Source: Deltaproteobacteria bacterium (GTDB lineage Bacteria; Myxococcota; Myxococcia; Myxococcales; JAHFDP01). From it: DNA of 64,000 nt. Within the stretch, counting starts at the first letter, position 1; each line of letters begins with the position of its first letter. The translations under genes and the position numbers were made by a program. Shown here one piece after another: positions 17,601 to 25,252 of this stretch. Where the stretch lies: the NCBI GenBank assembly GCA_023248955.1, contig JAHFDP010000007.1, forward strand, positions 1 to 64,000, written 5' to 3'. The notes beneath the pieces are model-generated. The model saw only the letters and a list, made by a program, of their open reading frames with translations, made no database searches and was not told where the DNA came from.

Positions 17601-19727
17601 GTGAATAGCACCGGCGTGGTTTCCGCCATCGCGCAGGGGACGACCACGGTGAAGGCCACCTTCGCGGATTCCAGCGTCGACTCTTCGAAGTGGATCTCCG
17701 CGACGACGCTCGAGCTGAAAATCACCGCCGCGACGCTGCAAGCGATTGTCGTGTCGCCGCAAACGGCGACCATACCGGCGGGCGGCCATTGGCACTTCCA
17801 AGCCTCGGGTCTCTTCTCGGATGGCTCCAGCCGCGACCTGACCGGCGTGGTGAGTTGGTCCTCGGCGGACGCTGCGACGGCCGTGATCGGCGACTGGGCG
17901 GGAAGCTCTGGTTGGGTGTTCGGCGTGGCGAAGGGCAACACCACGGTCAGCGCGAGCCTCTACACGCCGTTGGGTGTGGTGACCAGCCAACCGGCGACCG
18001 TGAACGTTACCGCCGCGACGATCGTGAACCTAGCCGTCTTCCCCGCGCTCTGGTCGATTCCCAAGGGAACGACGCTGCAGTTCTACGCTACGGCCTACTA
18101 CTCCGACGGCACGGTAAGCGACGTGACGAACGACGTGGCCTGGAGCGCCGTCGATGCGGGGCTCACCACCAGCACGTTCGCGGCTGTCTCCAACGCCGAC
18201 GGCACGCACGGCCTCGCCAGCGGAAACGCGGTGGGAACGGCGACCGTCACGGCGGTGATCGGCGGCGTGTCACAGAAATCTATTCTGAATATTCGCCTGC
18301 CGGATTTGGCCAGCATCAGCGTGGGCCCCTCACCGGTGACCATCGCCGCGGGCACGGGCATTCAGCTGCACGCCATTGGCAACTTCTCCGACGGAACGTC
18401 GATGGACATCACCAACCGCGTGGCGTGGGACTCGAACGATCGCGCCTCGGCGACGGTGGTCAACGGTTGGCTCTACGGCGCGGCGCAGTCGAGCGGCGCG
18501 GTTAGCATCACCGCCATCGGAGCGAAGGCCGACGGTAAGACGTTGGTCACCGGCAGTGTCTCGGCCACCATCAGCGGCGCGGTCCTCAAGCGGCTGGTGG
18601 TGACACCGGCGGTTCGCGCCATCGCCAAGGGAACCACGATTCAATATTGGGCAAACGGCGTGTTCAGCGACGGCTCGGTGCGCGACCTGACGGGCGGGGT
18701 GACCTGGTCGTCTTCGGACGAGACCGTGGCTAGCGTGAGCAATGCCGATGGATTGCGCGGTTTGGCGACTGGCGTGGCGACTGGCGGAGTGACCATTACG
18801 GCCACCGATCCATTCACTGGCGTCTACTTAAAATCGTCGCTGACGGTCGCCGCGCAGAAGCTCTCCAGCATCAGCATCGCCACGGTGGGCGGCGCTTCCA
18901 CCACCATCGTCAAGGGCACGTCGGTGCTGCTCAAGGCGACGGGAACATTCACCGACGGCAGCACGCAAGACATCACCGGCGGGGTGAGCTGGGCTTCGAG
19001 TGATCCCACCGTGCTCACTGGCTGGTATGCGTTCGGCGGCGGCGTGGCCTGGGGGGTTGGTGTCGGGACGGCGAACGTCACGGCCACCGTTCCGAATTCC
19101 ACGGTCACTGCGGGAACGCTCTCCATCACGGTGAAAGCGGCCACGCTGACAACGGTGACGGTGCAGCCAGTTAGCCCGACGATTGCGGCCGGTACCACCA
19201 TCGAGCTGCACGCGATCGGCACCTTCGACAACGGCAGCAAACAGGACCTCACTGGACAGGTGTCGTGGACGTCCAGCGACGAGAACAGCGTGACCGTAAC
19301 GAACGGAACGGACACCTATGGCGTGGCGTATGGAGTGAAGGCGACTAGCGCGGCGGTAACCGTGACGGCCACCGCGGCGTTCACGGATAGCTCGGGAGCC
19401 ACCAGCACAGTAAGCGGCACCACGGCGCTCTCTATCAGCGGCGCGCTGGTTTCGAGTCTGGCAATTACGCCGGATCCTTCGACGTTGACGCTCTCCGCGG
19501 GCCCGACGGCGCAGCTCACTGCGACCGCCACCATGAGCGATGGCACCACGCAAGACGTGACCCACTTCGTCCTGTGGGAATCGGACAACACCGGCGCGGC
19601 CTTCGTCGGCACCGGACCGAGCAACGGCGGCCTCGTGTATGGTGTGGCGGCCGGTAGCGCGGTGATTACCTGCACCGTTCCGTGGAAGCCGAGCGTGACG
19701 GACGAGACGTTGGTGACGATTCAATAG
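11637..19727 (+). CDS. Giant BIG2 (bacterial Ig-like) repeat lipoprotein
   Basis: About 2,696 aa. The ATG has a GAGGGA ribosome site and opens a lipoprotein signal (FALAGC, Cys25). The rest is about 28 consecutive BIG2/invasin-type Ig-like domains of about 95 residues. Each starts with a hydrophobic-strand motif such as LVSIGITPSNASIAKGT, followed by FTATG.YSDG...DLT, then VTWTSSD, an ATV strand, GTATITAT and a closing LTV strand. The chain ends directly in the last domain with no C-terminal anchor, so the protein is probably held by the N-terminal lipid and projects outward as a rod. A TTGACA box at 11548-11553 is a possible -35. A strong terminator follows the stop. Role in adhesion is inferred from the family, not shown. 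Confidence 0.9.
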   Translation: MNKQRANVLATSLSAVLAVFALAGCPAPTNGNADGGDVVTVTLSSIALTPDSKSIAVGTTFKFVATATLSDKTTKDLSSTATWSSADAKVATVSSAGEATAVAPGTAVITAEKDGVKGTATLTVTAAKLLSIALSNPKASISKGTSVQLTATGTYDNNTTQDLTAMKGVTWTSSDSSIAAVDAGLVHGAAVGTAKITVTDDATKLTADTQIAVTDAVLDHVSVEPLLPSIPKGTPQEFTATGVFTDGTTQPLKSPDDVVWSCATLTGTGVCTISVANGEKYTVTGTGEGTATVAATHTSGIVGSTTLTVTAAQLVSMTIAPATLPASVPNGLRLHFTATGVFTDSVSHDITNDVTWDTADHAVAVIANADNNADKVKKGDATGKAVGSTDVTATLHGITSPAVKLTVTDAVLSKIELHPGSSEVAKGLHQQFDATGIFSDGSNKPITADCTWTSSDTSVATVSNTISTKDPVGNATTLKVGPTTISAVHPKYTDVPAGTALLTVTGARVNGLLISPAVPQLPRGMSLQFQASALYTDGSAADVTTDSHLVWSSENALVTGISTGGLAGPASDLDSSTHTTRITAIYSTSNGVNAGPFSAVTVLTVTAAIVDTLSIGPTSLTLPVGVHDGHFVATAAMTDGNHRDITNDEHITWSSSAPTIAQVSNAGGAIKGNISPLVASSDTVIITATYAGLTKSGAIVTGTGSVTVTAAQVVDFIVQPFGGATVNNVNIPPVSISSGSSRQFQALAAFTDGTSSAITSSATWSVEGCTPIGAGSLDGSKPGYFTANHLGTCTISASAKAGHAQLLQKRQTVVKVEPPYITQVSVTPTDPTATTNALPSQFHATALFSDGHQADISKDPNLAWTSSVTSVATIGNDNTHMTEKGVVKIVASGTSVITAKINNGTSDLTGTTTLTVSNAVLQKITVEPPTPSFSAGAHFPVAAFGLYNDNTKRGLTLDAAWSSSNASIAKVTYVYDSNNVVIGVFVDAVAQGTATITATYGSTTGTSTVTVNAATLKGIGISPVNGTVPSGTKLQFTATGYYSDLSTQDLTSVATWTSSVTASATVDATGSALGLLKGQTVVTATYGGKTSNPATLNVTGAVLNSIALSPAAPSIAKGTRRPLVATGNFSDGTTRNMSGGVAWTTSDTAVATVDPYGVVFGAGTGTATITATDSLSSGIAATVVVTVTSATLNGIAVDPGRGVVAAGTTLQFHATGFYSDGGHVDLTSSATWSSSSSAVGTISTTGLATGVAQGVASISATYGGKTAPTVLLNVTQATLVSIGITPSNASIAKGTLQQFRATGLYSDNTTQDLTGKVTWTSDSTSVAPITSSPDVTFGIAYGAGQGTATITATASWTTTPVTASSTLTVNAATLRLVSVSPKVTAVPSGNSVQFHATGIYSDGSTHDLTGAVQWTAGDAAVVSVSSATDSAGVATGIAQGSTTVIATYAVDASTTMYGAAAIAVSAATLASIAVTPASVTMPKGTLQWVHAVGTFSDKSTRDITGGVTWSTDSSSVVAVGNGLDAGGKLYAVGAGSATITASMPIAGSATPKSATASVTVSSATLSKLILNPVAFAIAKGTALQMHALGIYSDGSNKDLTSTVTWAVSANTSSFASISNGATDVGTVTGLAEGVASISATDSNSSVASTVPALIKVTAATLKSLSITPSSVSIPKGTLHHFVAIGTFTDGSTRDLTSVAGWDTSDPTIATVSSAFTVGGLAYGVAQGSVTITAKVPAGTSYVSASAGLNVSAATLLGVVVNPLGTSIAAGTTVQYHATGIYTDKTTQDLTGAVTWEIDSNCTAATISNAADSAGVATGVSAGSCTVKATDASSGVASLSVGLAVRAAFLSKLDVTTQTPNIAAGTRGWYMATGTFSDGRVQDMTHLVGWKSSDPAIASAVDGVVYGVAAGSATIYATGIGNNGASVSGAAGVAVGTATLDHLIIDPIKWAMPAGTIRQFHAIGIYSDKSARDLTNDLSWSTGDATLASVNSTGVVSAIAQGTTTVKATFADSSVDSSKWISATTLELKITAATLQAIVVSPQTATIPAGGHWHFQASGLFSDGSSRDLTGVVSWSSADAATAVIGDWAGSSGWVFGVAKGNTTVSASLYTPLGVVTSQPATVNVTAATIVNLAVFPALWSIPKGTTLQFYATAYYSDGTVSDVTNDVAWSAVDAGLTTSTFAAVSNADGTHGLASGNAVGTATVTAVIGGVSQKSILNIRLPDLASISVGPSPVTIAAGTGIQLHAIGNFSDGTSMDITNRVAWDSNDRASATVVNGWLYGAAQSSGAVSITAIGAKADGKTLVTGSVSATISGAVLKRLVVTPAVRAIAKGTTIQYWANGVFSDGSVRDLTGGVTWSSSDETVASVSNADGLRGLATGVATGGVTITATDPFTGVYLKSSLTVAAQKLSSISIATVGGASTTIVKGTSVLLKATGTFTDGSTQDITGGVSWASSDPTVLTGWYAFGGGVAWGVGVGTANVTATVPNSTVTAGTLSITVKAATLTTVTVQPVSPTIAAGTTIELHAIGTFDNGSKQDLTGQVSWTSSDENSVTVTNGTDTYGVAYGVKATSAAVTVTATAAFTDSSGATSTVSGTTALSISGALVSSLAITPDPSTLTLSAGPTAQLTATATMSDGTTQDVTHFVLWESDNTGAAFVGTGPSNGGLVYGVAAGSAVITCTVPWKPSVTDETLVTIQ

Positions 19728-19742
19728 GGATTTTCCAGCGTG

Positions 19743-19781
19743 AAAAAGGGGGCGGGGGCCACGTGCCTCCGCCTTTTTTTT
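19743..19781 (+). terminator. Strong intrinsic terminator after the BIG2 gene
   Basis: A GC-rich stem (GGGGCGGGGGC against GCCTCCGCC, with small bulges) is flanked by five A on the left and eight T on the right, 15 bp after the stop. The A tract can also pair with the T tract, so it may work in both directions. Confidence 0.85.
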
Positions 19782-19807
19782 GCGCCGGCTCGGGGCTTTC
19801 TTCCATT

Positions 19808-19824
19808 TTCTATTCAGAATAGAA
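19808..19824. promoter_or_regulatory. Perfect palindrome before modA, candidate operator
   Basis: TTCTATTCAGAATAGAA is an exact inverted repeat (8-bp arms, 1-bp centre) ending 7 bp before the modA start. It is very AT-rich for this genome. The position suits a repressor site on a short leader. It does not match the known E. coli ModE site. Confidence 0.5.
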
Positions 19825-19831
19825 CCTCCCG

Positions 19832-20575
19832 ATGTCTCTGCTGGCGACCCTTTGCGCCCTGTCGCTTCTTGGGGCGCCAACGCACCTGCTGCGCGTTTCG
19901 TCGGCGGTTTCGCTGAGCGAGGCAGTGCGTTCGTTGGCCGCGCGTTTCGAAGCGCAGCATTCCGAAGTTCATCTTGAGTTAAACTTCGGCGCGTCGGGCG
20001 AGTTGGAGCGGCAAATTCGCGAAGGCGCGCCGGTGGATCTTTTTCTGCTGGCGGCGACGGAGAATGCGGATCGACTTCAAGCGCGCGGACTGTTGGTGCC
20101 GGCGTCGCGCCGCGACATCGCCCGGAACCTTTTGGTGCTGGTGGCGCCGAAGGACAACGTTCCCGCAGGCGAGGGCGCGCGAGAAAAAATTCTTTCGCCG
20201 AACGTTCTGCGGATCGCCATCGGTGAGCCGCGCACCGTGCCAGCGGGCGCGTATGCGATGGCGGTGTTGATGGCGCTCGGAATCGACGAGCGCGTGAAGG
20301 ATCGGCTAGTACAACTCGGCAGCGTGCGGCAGGTGCTCGATGCGGTGGCGCGTGGCGAAGTGGATCTCGGATTCGTCTATGCGAGCGATCTGCGTGTGCG
20401 GCCGGGCGTGGTCGAGGCCGCGCCATTGCCCGCCCAGATTGCGCCGCGCATCGTTTATCCGGCGGCGATCGTCGCGTCTTCAAACGAAAAGGTGTTGGCC
20501 GAAAAATTTCTGGCGCTGCTGGCCGGTCCCGAGGGACGCGCGGCGTTGCTGGCCGCGGGATTTCTCGCTCCGTGA
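19832..20575 (+). CDS. modA: Molybdate ABC transporter, substrate-binding protein ModA
   Basis: A 247-aa periplasmic binding protein with a short signal peptide (LLATLCALSLLGAP). Family motifs are clear: VSSAVSLSEAVRSLA near the mature start, LNFGASGELERQI with the oxyanion-binding Ser, GAPVDLFLLAATENADRL, NLLVLVAP and GEVDLGFVYASD. It should bind molybdate or tungstate. The stop overlaps the modB GTG (GTGA). A perfect palindrome lies just upstream. No ribosome site is obvious before this ATG, so the transcript leader may be very short. Confidence 0.9.
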   Translation: MSLLATLCALSLLGAPTHLLRVSSAVSLSEAVRSLAARFEAQHSEVHLELNFGASGELERQIREGAPVDLFLLAATENADRLQARGLLVPASRRDIARNLLVLVAPKDNVPAGEGAREKILSPNVLRIAIGEPRTVPAGAYAMAVLMALGIDERVKDRLVQLGSVRQVLDAVARGEVDLGFVYASDLRVRPGVVEAAPLPAQIAPRIVYPAAIVASSNEKVLAEKFLALLAGPEGRAALLAAGFLAP

Positions 20576-21225
20576 CCGACTGGTCGCCGCTTTGGCTTTC
20601 ACTGCGGGTGGCTGCGACGGCACTGGTGGTTGTGGCGCCGCTGGGCACGCTTCTTGGTTATGCGCAAAGCCGCGCCCAGAGCCGCTTGGCGCTACTTTTG
20701 GATGCGCTGCTCTTGCTCCCGCTCGTGTTGCCGCCCTCGGTGACCGGCTACTACCTTTTGGTTCTCTTCGGTCGCCACGGCGTTTTCGGAAGCGCGTTGC
20801 AGAAATTTGGCGTGACCATCGTCTTCACCTTTTGGGGCGCCGCGTTGGCCTCGGCGGTGGTGGCATTGCCGTTGATGGTCAAGACCGCGCAGGCGGCGTT
20901 CACTGGTGTCGATCCCGATCTCGAGGAGGTCGCCTACACGCTCGGCCTCTCGCGGATGCGGACTTTTTTCGCCGTGACGTTGCCGCAAGCACGCGCCGGA
21001 CTTCTCGCCGCCACGACGCTGGCGTTCGCGCGCGCGGTGGGCGAGTTCGGTGCCACGCTGCTCTTCGCCGGCAACATTCCTGGCAAGACCAACACCGCGC
21101 CGCTCGAAATCTACGCTTCGCTGCAAGTGGGCGACGATGGCCGCGCGGCCGCGCTGACGCTCGGGCTGACGCTGATTTCCGTCGTGGTGGTCCTGGTCGC
21201 GGGAAGGTTTGCGCGGGTGGCTTGA
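20572..21225 (+). CDS. modB: Molybdate ABC transporter, permease ModB
   Basis: A 217-aa inner-membrane permease with about five hydrophobic segments and the ABC-binding loop EVAYTLGLSRMRTFFAVTLPQARAGLLA (EAA motif), plus the ModB signature AVGEFGATLLFAGNIPGKTNTAPLEIY. The length is normal for ModB. It starts with GTG inside the modA stop and shares one base with the modC start, so the three genes are translationally coupled. Confidence 0.92.
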   Translation: MTDWSPLWLSLRVAATALVVVAPLGTLLGYAQSRAQSRLALLLDALLLLPLVLPPSVTGYYLLVLFGRHGVFGSALQKFGVTIVFTFWGAALASAVVALPLMVKTAQAAFTGVDPDLEEVAYTLGLSRMRTFFAVTLPQARAGLLAATTLAFARAVGEFGATLLFAGNIPGKTNTAPLEIYASLQVGDDGRAAALTLGLTLISVVVVLVAGRFARVA

Positions 21226-21914
21226 TGCTCGAGGTCGACGCCAAAATCGATTCGCCCTTCGCCCTTGCGGTTCGATTTCGCGCCGGGCCCGGTGTCACCG
21301 CGCTCTATGGCCCCTCCGGCGCGGGCAAGACGCTGACGTTGCGTCTCGTGGCGGGCTTGGTTCGCGCAGGACGGGGACAGGTGAAATTCGGAGACGTGCA
21401 ATTCGATGGCGCCGCCTTCGTTCCGCCGCAAGCGCGCGGTGTCGGTTACGTCCCGCAACACGCAGCGCTCTTTCCCCATCTGACGGTGCGCGAAAATATT
21501 GTGCTGGGAACGGTCTCGGCGAAATCTGCGGTCGTCTTGCCCGAACGTGATCCGGGCATCCGCGAAATCGTTTCCGCGCTGGGCCTCGCTCCACTCCTCG
21601 ATCGCAAACCAGACAAACTTTCCGGCGGCGAGCGGCAACGCGTTGCACTGGCCCGTGCGTTGGCGCGAAATCCGCGGCTTCTGCTCCTCGACGAGCCGCT
21701 CTCCGCGCTCGATCTCGACGTGCGTGCGCACGCGGAAACCTGGCTGAAGGCGCGCATCGCGCAGATCGGCGCGGTGGCGCTTCTGGTTACGCACGATCCG
21801 GTAGAGGCGCGCGCACTGGCCGATCGCGTGGTGCTCTTTCATCCCGGCCGCGCGGAAGGCGATGCGCCGCCGGATGTATTACTTCCGATCATTGCCGGCC
21901 GCGTGGGTGTTTAG
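21225..21914 (+). CDS. modC: Molybdate ABC transporter, ATPase ModC (short form)
   Basis: A 229-aa ATPase with all nucleotide-binding motifs: Walker A GPSGAGKT (residues 29-36), Q-loop YVPQ, signature LSGGERQR, Walker B LLLLDEP and switch His in VTHD. It ends soon after the H-loop, so it lacks the C-terminal TOBE/MOP domain of the ~350-aa E. coli ModC, which binds molybdate. It starts at an ATG that overlaps the modB stop by one base (TGATG). It powers uptake by ModB with ModA. Confidence 0.92.
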   Translation: MLEVDAKIDSPFALAVRFRAGPGVTALYGPSGAGKTLTLRLVAGLVRAGRGQVKFGDVQFDGAAFVPPQARGVGYVPQHAALFPHLTVRENIVLGTVSAKSAVVLPERDPGIREIVSALGLAPLLDRKPDKLSGGERQRVALARALARNPRLLLLDEPLSALDLDVRAHAETWLKARIAQIGAVALLVTHDPVEARALADRVVLFHPGRAEGDAPPDVLLPIIAGRVGV

Positions 21915-21985
21915 CACCAAGCGCTGCTCGAAAATGCTACGGTGCGCGCTTGTCCAACTCAGCGCGCCAACTTTCCCCGCCCGAC

Positions 21986-22240
21986 ATGACCCTCGAACAG
22001 GCCCAGGCAGAGGCTTTGCGCCGCTGGGGCCGTGGCGGCGCCGTTCGCCTCCGTCCCACGCCTGCGGCCCGCAACGGCAAAGAGCCGGGCCGTCTCGCGC
22101 GATACCGTTGCACCGTCGGCAACCACGGCCTGGGTCGCGCCTGCTCCATCGAAGGCCAAGGCGACACCTGGCGCGCGGCATTCGCCGATGTCCACAAAAT
22201 CGCGTTGCGCGTGTCCATCGCTGACGACGAGGCGACGTGA
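21986..22240 (+). CDS. Small hypothetical protein
   Basis: An 84-aa protein from the ATG at 21986; a TTG at 21950 would add 12 residues, and neither has a clear ribosome site. It contains an Arg-rich stretch (ALRRWGRGGAVRLRP), a CTVGNHGLGRACSIEGQG segment with two Cys and a final acidic tail. I do not recognise the family. It is 71 bp after modC and overlaps the next gene by GTGA, so the two small genes are likely coupled and may be read through from the mod operon. Confidence 0.55.
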   Translation: MTLEQAQAEALRRWGRGGAVRLRPTPAARNGKEPGRLARYRCTVGNHGLGRACSIEGQGDTWRAAFADVHKIALRVSIADDEAT

Positions 22241-22575
22241 GCCTGTTCGATAACGCTCCTCGCCAGCGCTGGCCGCGATCGCAGCACTTTCGGCTTACGG
22301 AAAAGGGCATCGAAGCCGAGGCCCAGTACCGCGAAATGATCGCCGCCGCACGCGATGGCCAGGGGCGGTTTTCGTACGATGCCGCCCGCGCGGCTTGGGC
22401 GTTGCCATTGAAATTGGAGCCGAGTGACGGGCTTTGCCTCGGTGAATTGCAAACCGAACCGCGCACGCTGCCGGAGATTGTGCTGGCGCTGGAGCCGTGC
22501 GGATCGACGAAGCAGGAAGTCCGCGCCGCGGTGGAGCGGTTGGTGGACGGTGGATTTTTGGACCTGGTGGTTTAG
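22237..22575 (+). CDS. Small hypothetical protein, winged-helix-like C-terminus
   Basis: A 112-aa protein starting with GTG in the stop of the preceding gene. Its second half (LGELQTEPRTLPEIVLALEPCGSTKQEVRAAVERLVDGGFLDLV) has the helix-helix-helix then GGFL strand pattern of a winged-helix DNA-binding fold. No membrane segment or signal is present. A regulatory role is a guess from this pattern only. About 148 bp of sequence without a visible gene follow it, up to the convergent aminopeptidase. Confidence 0.6.
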   Translation: MSLFDNAPRQRWPRSQHFRLTEKGIEAEAQYREMIAAARDGQGRFSYDAARAAWALPLKLEPSDGLCLGELQTEPRTLPEIVLALEPCGSTKQEVRAAVERLVDGGFLDLVV

Positions 22576-22723
22576 GCGGAGGTTTTGCCCCAAGCTGGCT
22601 CATCCAAATATGGAATTGTTGAAATCGACTACGGATCGCTGACCGCCACGGGTGCGAATCTCCTCGGCTCCGACGGTGACCCGAATTCGCTCTGCCCGCA
22701 GTAACCGTCGGGTTAAACGCCGC

Positions 22724-25252
22724 CTACTTTTTTTCTTCCGCGATCCAGGCGCGCACAGCCGCGGTCTCTCGTTCTTTACGCGCCACGCAGGCCTCATTTC
22801 GCTCGATGGCGAGCCGCAGCGGCCGTTCCATCTCCGTCAGGTAGATCGACGGCTGCGAAAAGAAATCGTGGATCTCCGCGCTCGCAGCATGCGAGCAGAG
22901 CGCGCCCGTCTCTTCGACCAGCCGGATGCGCCGGAAGAGCGGAACTTTTTTCGTGATCTCGGTCCAGCGCGTGCGCAAGGCCGCCCACGTCAGCGCGCGG
23001 CCGTGTCGGCTGCCGAGCTCCGCGGCCAGCAGATGCCCGGCGTCTTGCTTTCGCGCCTCGGGCGAGAGTGCGAAGTCGATGGTGCGGCGAACCAGCTCCG
23101 GTGTTTCGAAGGCGGGCAGCGCGTCCAAATAGCGGCTCTTCTCCTGCGGCGTTTTGGCGGCCAGCGCCAACGTGCGCATCGTCTCCCAGCGCTTCGCGTC
23201 ACCCGTGGCGGCGGTGATCGCGGTGGCTGCGTCGGCTTCGATGGGCTCCAGCGCATTGGGGTCACGCACGAGTTTGTCGAAACGTTCCTGGGCCTGGCGC
23301 ACCAACGCTTCCGGGCGTGCTAGTGCGCCCAGCGTGACGAGTGCACTCTCGCGGGCGCGGGTTTGCGAGATGGGCTCTCCTGATTTCGCACGCCAACCGA
23401 GCGAGGCCACGGTCGGGCCGAGGACCCGTTCCACCGCGCGTGCAAACGCTGGCAGGTCGGCATCAGCGACGAGATCGCGGTTCCAGTTCGACAGAATTTC
23501 TTCGACCGCTTCGAGCGGAAGTGTTTCCAATTCGCCCGTTGCGGCGTCTATCAGCAGCGTCTCGCGATCGGCTGGCTCAAGCCCCGCGCGGACCAGCGCG
23601 GATTCGTCTTGAAGGAGTGCGAAGCGTTCCGTAGGCTCCAGCGATTTGAAAGCGTTGGCCAAGGCGGTGAATCCCGCGGCGTCATACTGCACCCGGTAGA
23701 AGCCAGCGCGGTGTGCGTTCAAAACTTTTCCATCCGCCAGTGCGGGCAGGGACGCGGTTTCGAGCAGGCGACATTCGGCCGATGTACATACAGGCACACG
23801 CCACGTTTGCGCCGCGGAATTTTCCGGCGACGCTCCCTCGAAAAAACGCTGCTGCGAGATGGTCTGCGCCTTGGCACGAACGAGCGGATAACCCGGCTGA
23901 TCCACCCAGCTCTGGGCGATGGCGGTGATCGGCTTTCCGGACGCTCGTTCTAGCTCCGTCCACAAATCCGTCTCGGTGGCGCTGCCGAAACGGTGCGCTG
24001 CCATGTAGCGCCGCAGCCCGGCGCGAAATGCCTCATCGCCCAGGTAGGTCTCCAGCATGCTGAGGACGCTGGCCCCTTTTTGGTACGTCACCGGATCGAT
24101 GTCGCACTCCGCCTCGGCGACATCCCCGATGGCGTGGTGAATGGCATGGGTGGCCGCGAGTGCGTCCATGTCGAACGCACGCGCACGGTCGCTTTCCCAG
24201 TCGTCACGGATGTGCCAGGTCGGCTCCAGCGCGTCGATGGCTTTGAACTCCATCCAGGTGGCGAAAGATTCGTTGAGCCAGAGATCGTCCCACCACTTCA
24301 TCGTCACCAGATCGCCGAACCATTGGTGCGCGATTTCGTGAGTGACGACGAGGGCGATCTCGCGCAGATCGTCGGGGGTGACCGCCTTCTCGTCGGCGAG
24401 GATCGCGGTGTCGCGGAAAAAGATCGCGCCGGCGTTTTCCATCGCGCCGTGCTCGAAGTCGGGAATCGCCACCAGGTCCAGCTTGGGGAACGGGTAGGGT
24501 TGGTCGAAATAATTTTCGAGCCACGGAATTACGCGCGCCGCGATGCTCTGTGCGAACTTGCCAAGCCGTTCGTCGCCCTCCGGCGCCCACACCGCGAGAT
24601 CGCGCGGACCATTGCGCGTTTTCATTTTCACGGCGATCGACTGGAACGGACCGACCGCAAAAGCGAGCAGGTAAGTTGGCAGCGGCGGCGTCTCGTCGAA
24701 CACCATCGTCTGCTGCGTCTTGCTCGCGTAGAGAAGGCGCTTGCCGGGCGTGTTGCTGATCACCGCGACGTTCGGCGGCGCGACCACGGTCAGCCTGAAC
24801 GTGGCCTTGAAGCCCGGCTCGTCGAAGCAGGGAAACATGCCACGCGCATCGGCGGATTCGAACATCGTGGACGCGAAAGTTCGGCCGCCGTGACGGCTTT
24901 TGTAGAGGCCGCGCAACTGCGGATTGAAGGGTGCGGTCCAATCGATATTCAGTGTCGTCTTGCCGGCCGGCAGTGCGTTTTGAAAGTTGAGGGTCGCGGT
25001 TTGCGCGTCCGCGTCGAGCGCCACCAGCGCGATCTGACCCGCGGCAGTGACTTGCGAAAATGTTAAGTCACGTGCGTGCAGGGTCACGACGCGCGTGGGT
25101 TTGGCCAGCGTTACGTCAATCGTTTCATGGCCTATGAAAGTCGCCGCCGCGAGATCGTGCACGTTGATCGTAAGCGCGTAATGCGTGGGACGAACGTCGG
25201 GCGAGAGCCGTGGCGCAGCGGCGAGAAGGAGCGCGAGCGTGGTTGGGATCAT
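22724..25252 (-). CDS. M1 family zinc metallo-aminopeptidase
   Basis: An 842-aa protein with a short N-terminal hydrophobic stretch (TTLALLLAAAP) that may be a signal peptide. The M1 motifs are intact: GAMEN at 269-273, HEIAH at 305-309 with the third zinc ligand Glu328 in LNESF. The N-terminal beta-saddle (YALTINVHDL), catalytic domain and a long C-terminal helical domain (residues about 530-842, ERAP/PepN-like) give the full family length. It removes N-terminal amino acids from peptides; export would make it a nutritional or envelope peptidase. Its ATG overlaps the stop of the upstream RCC1 gene by one base (TAATG), so the two are coupled. Confidence 0.92.
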   Translation of the reverse strand: MIPTTLALLLAAAPRLSPDVRPTHYALTINVHDLAAATFIGHETIDVTLAKPTRVVTLHARDLTFSQVTAAGQIALVALDADAQTATLNFQNALPAGKTTLNIDWTAPFNPQLRGLYKSRHGGRTFASTMFESADARGMFPCFDEPGFKATFRLTVVAPPNVAVISNTPGKRLLYASKTQQTMVFDETPPLPTYLLAFAVGPFQSIAVKMKTRNGPRDLAVWAPEGDERLGKFAQSIAARVIPWLENYFDQPYPFPKLDLVAIPDFEHGAMENAGAIFFRDTAILADEKAVTPDDLREIALVVTHEIAHQWFGDLVTMKWWDDLWLNESFATWMEFKAIDALEPTWHIRDDWESDRARAFDMDALAATHAIHHAIGDVAEAECDIDPVTYQKGASVLSMLETYLGDEAFRAGLRRYMAAHRFGSATETDLWTELERASGKPITAIAQSWVDQPGYPLVRAKAQTISQQRFFEGASPENSAAQTWRVPVCTSAECRLLETASLPALADGKVLNAHRAGFYRVQYDAAGFTALANAFKSLEPTERFALLQDESALVRAGLEPADRETLLIDAATGELETLPLEAVEEILSNWNRDLVADADLPAFARAVERVLGPTVASLGWRAKSGEPISQTRARESALVTLGALARPEALVRQAQERFDKLVRDPNALEPIEADAATAITAATGDAKRWETMRTLALAAKTPQEKSRYLDALPAFETPELVRRTIDFALSPEARKQDAGHLLAAELGSRHGRALTWAALRTRWTEITKKVPLFRRIRLVEETGALCSHAASAEIHDFFSQPSIYLTEMERPLRLAIERNEACVARKERETAAVRAWIAEEKK

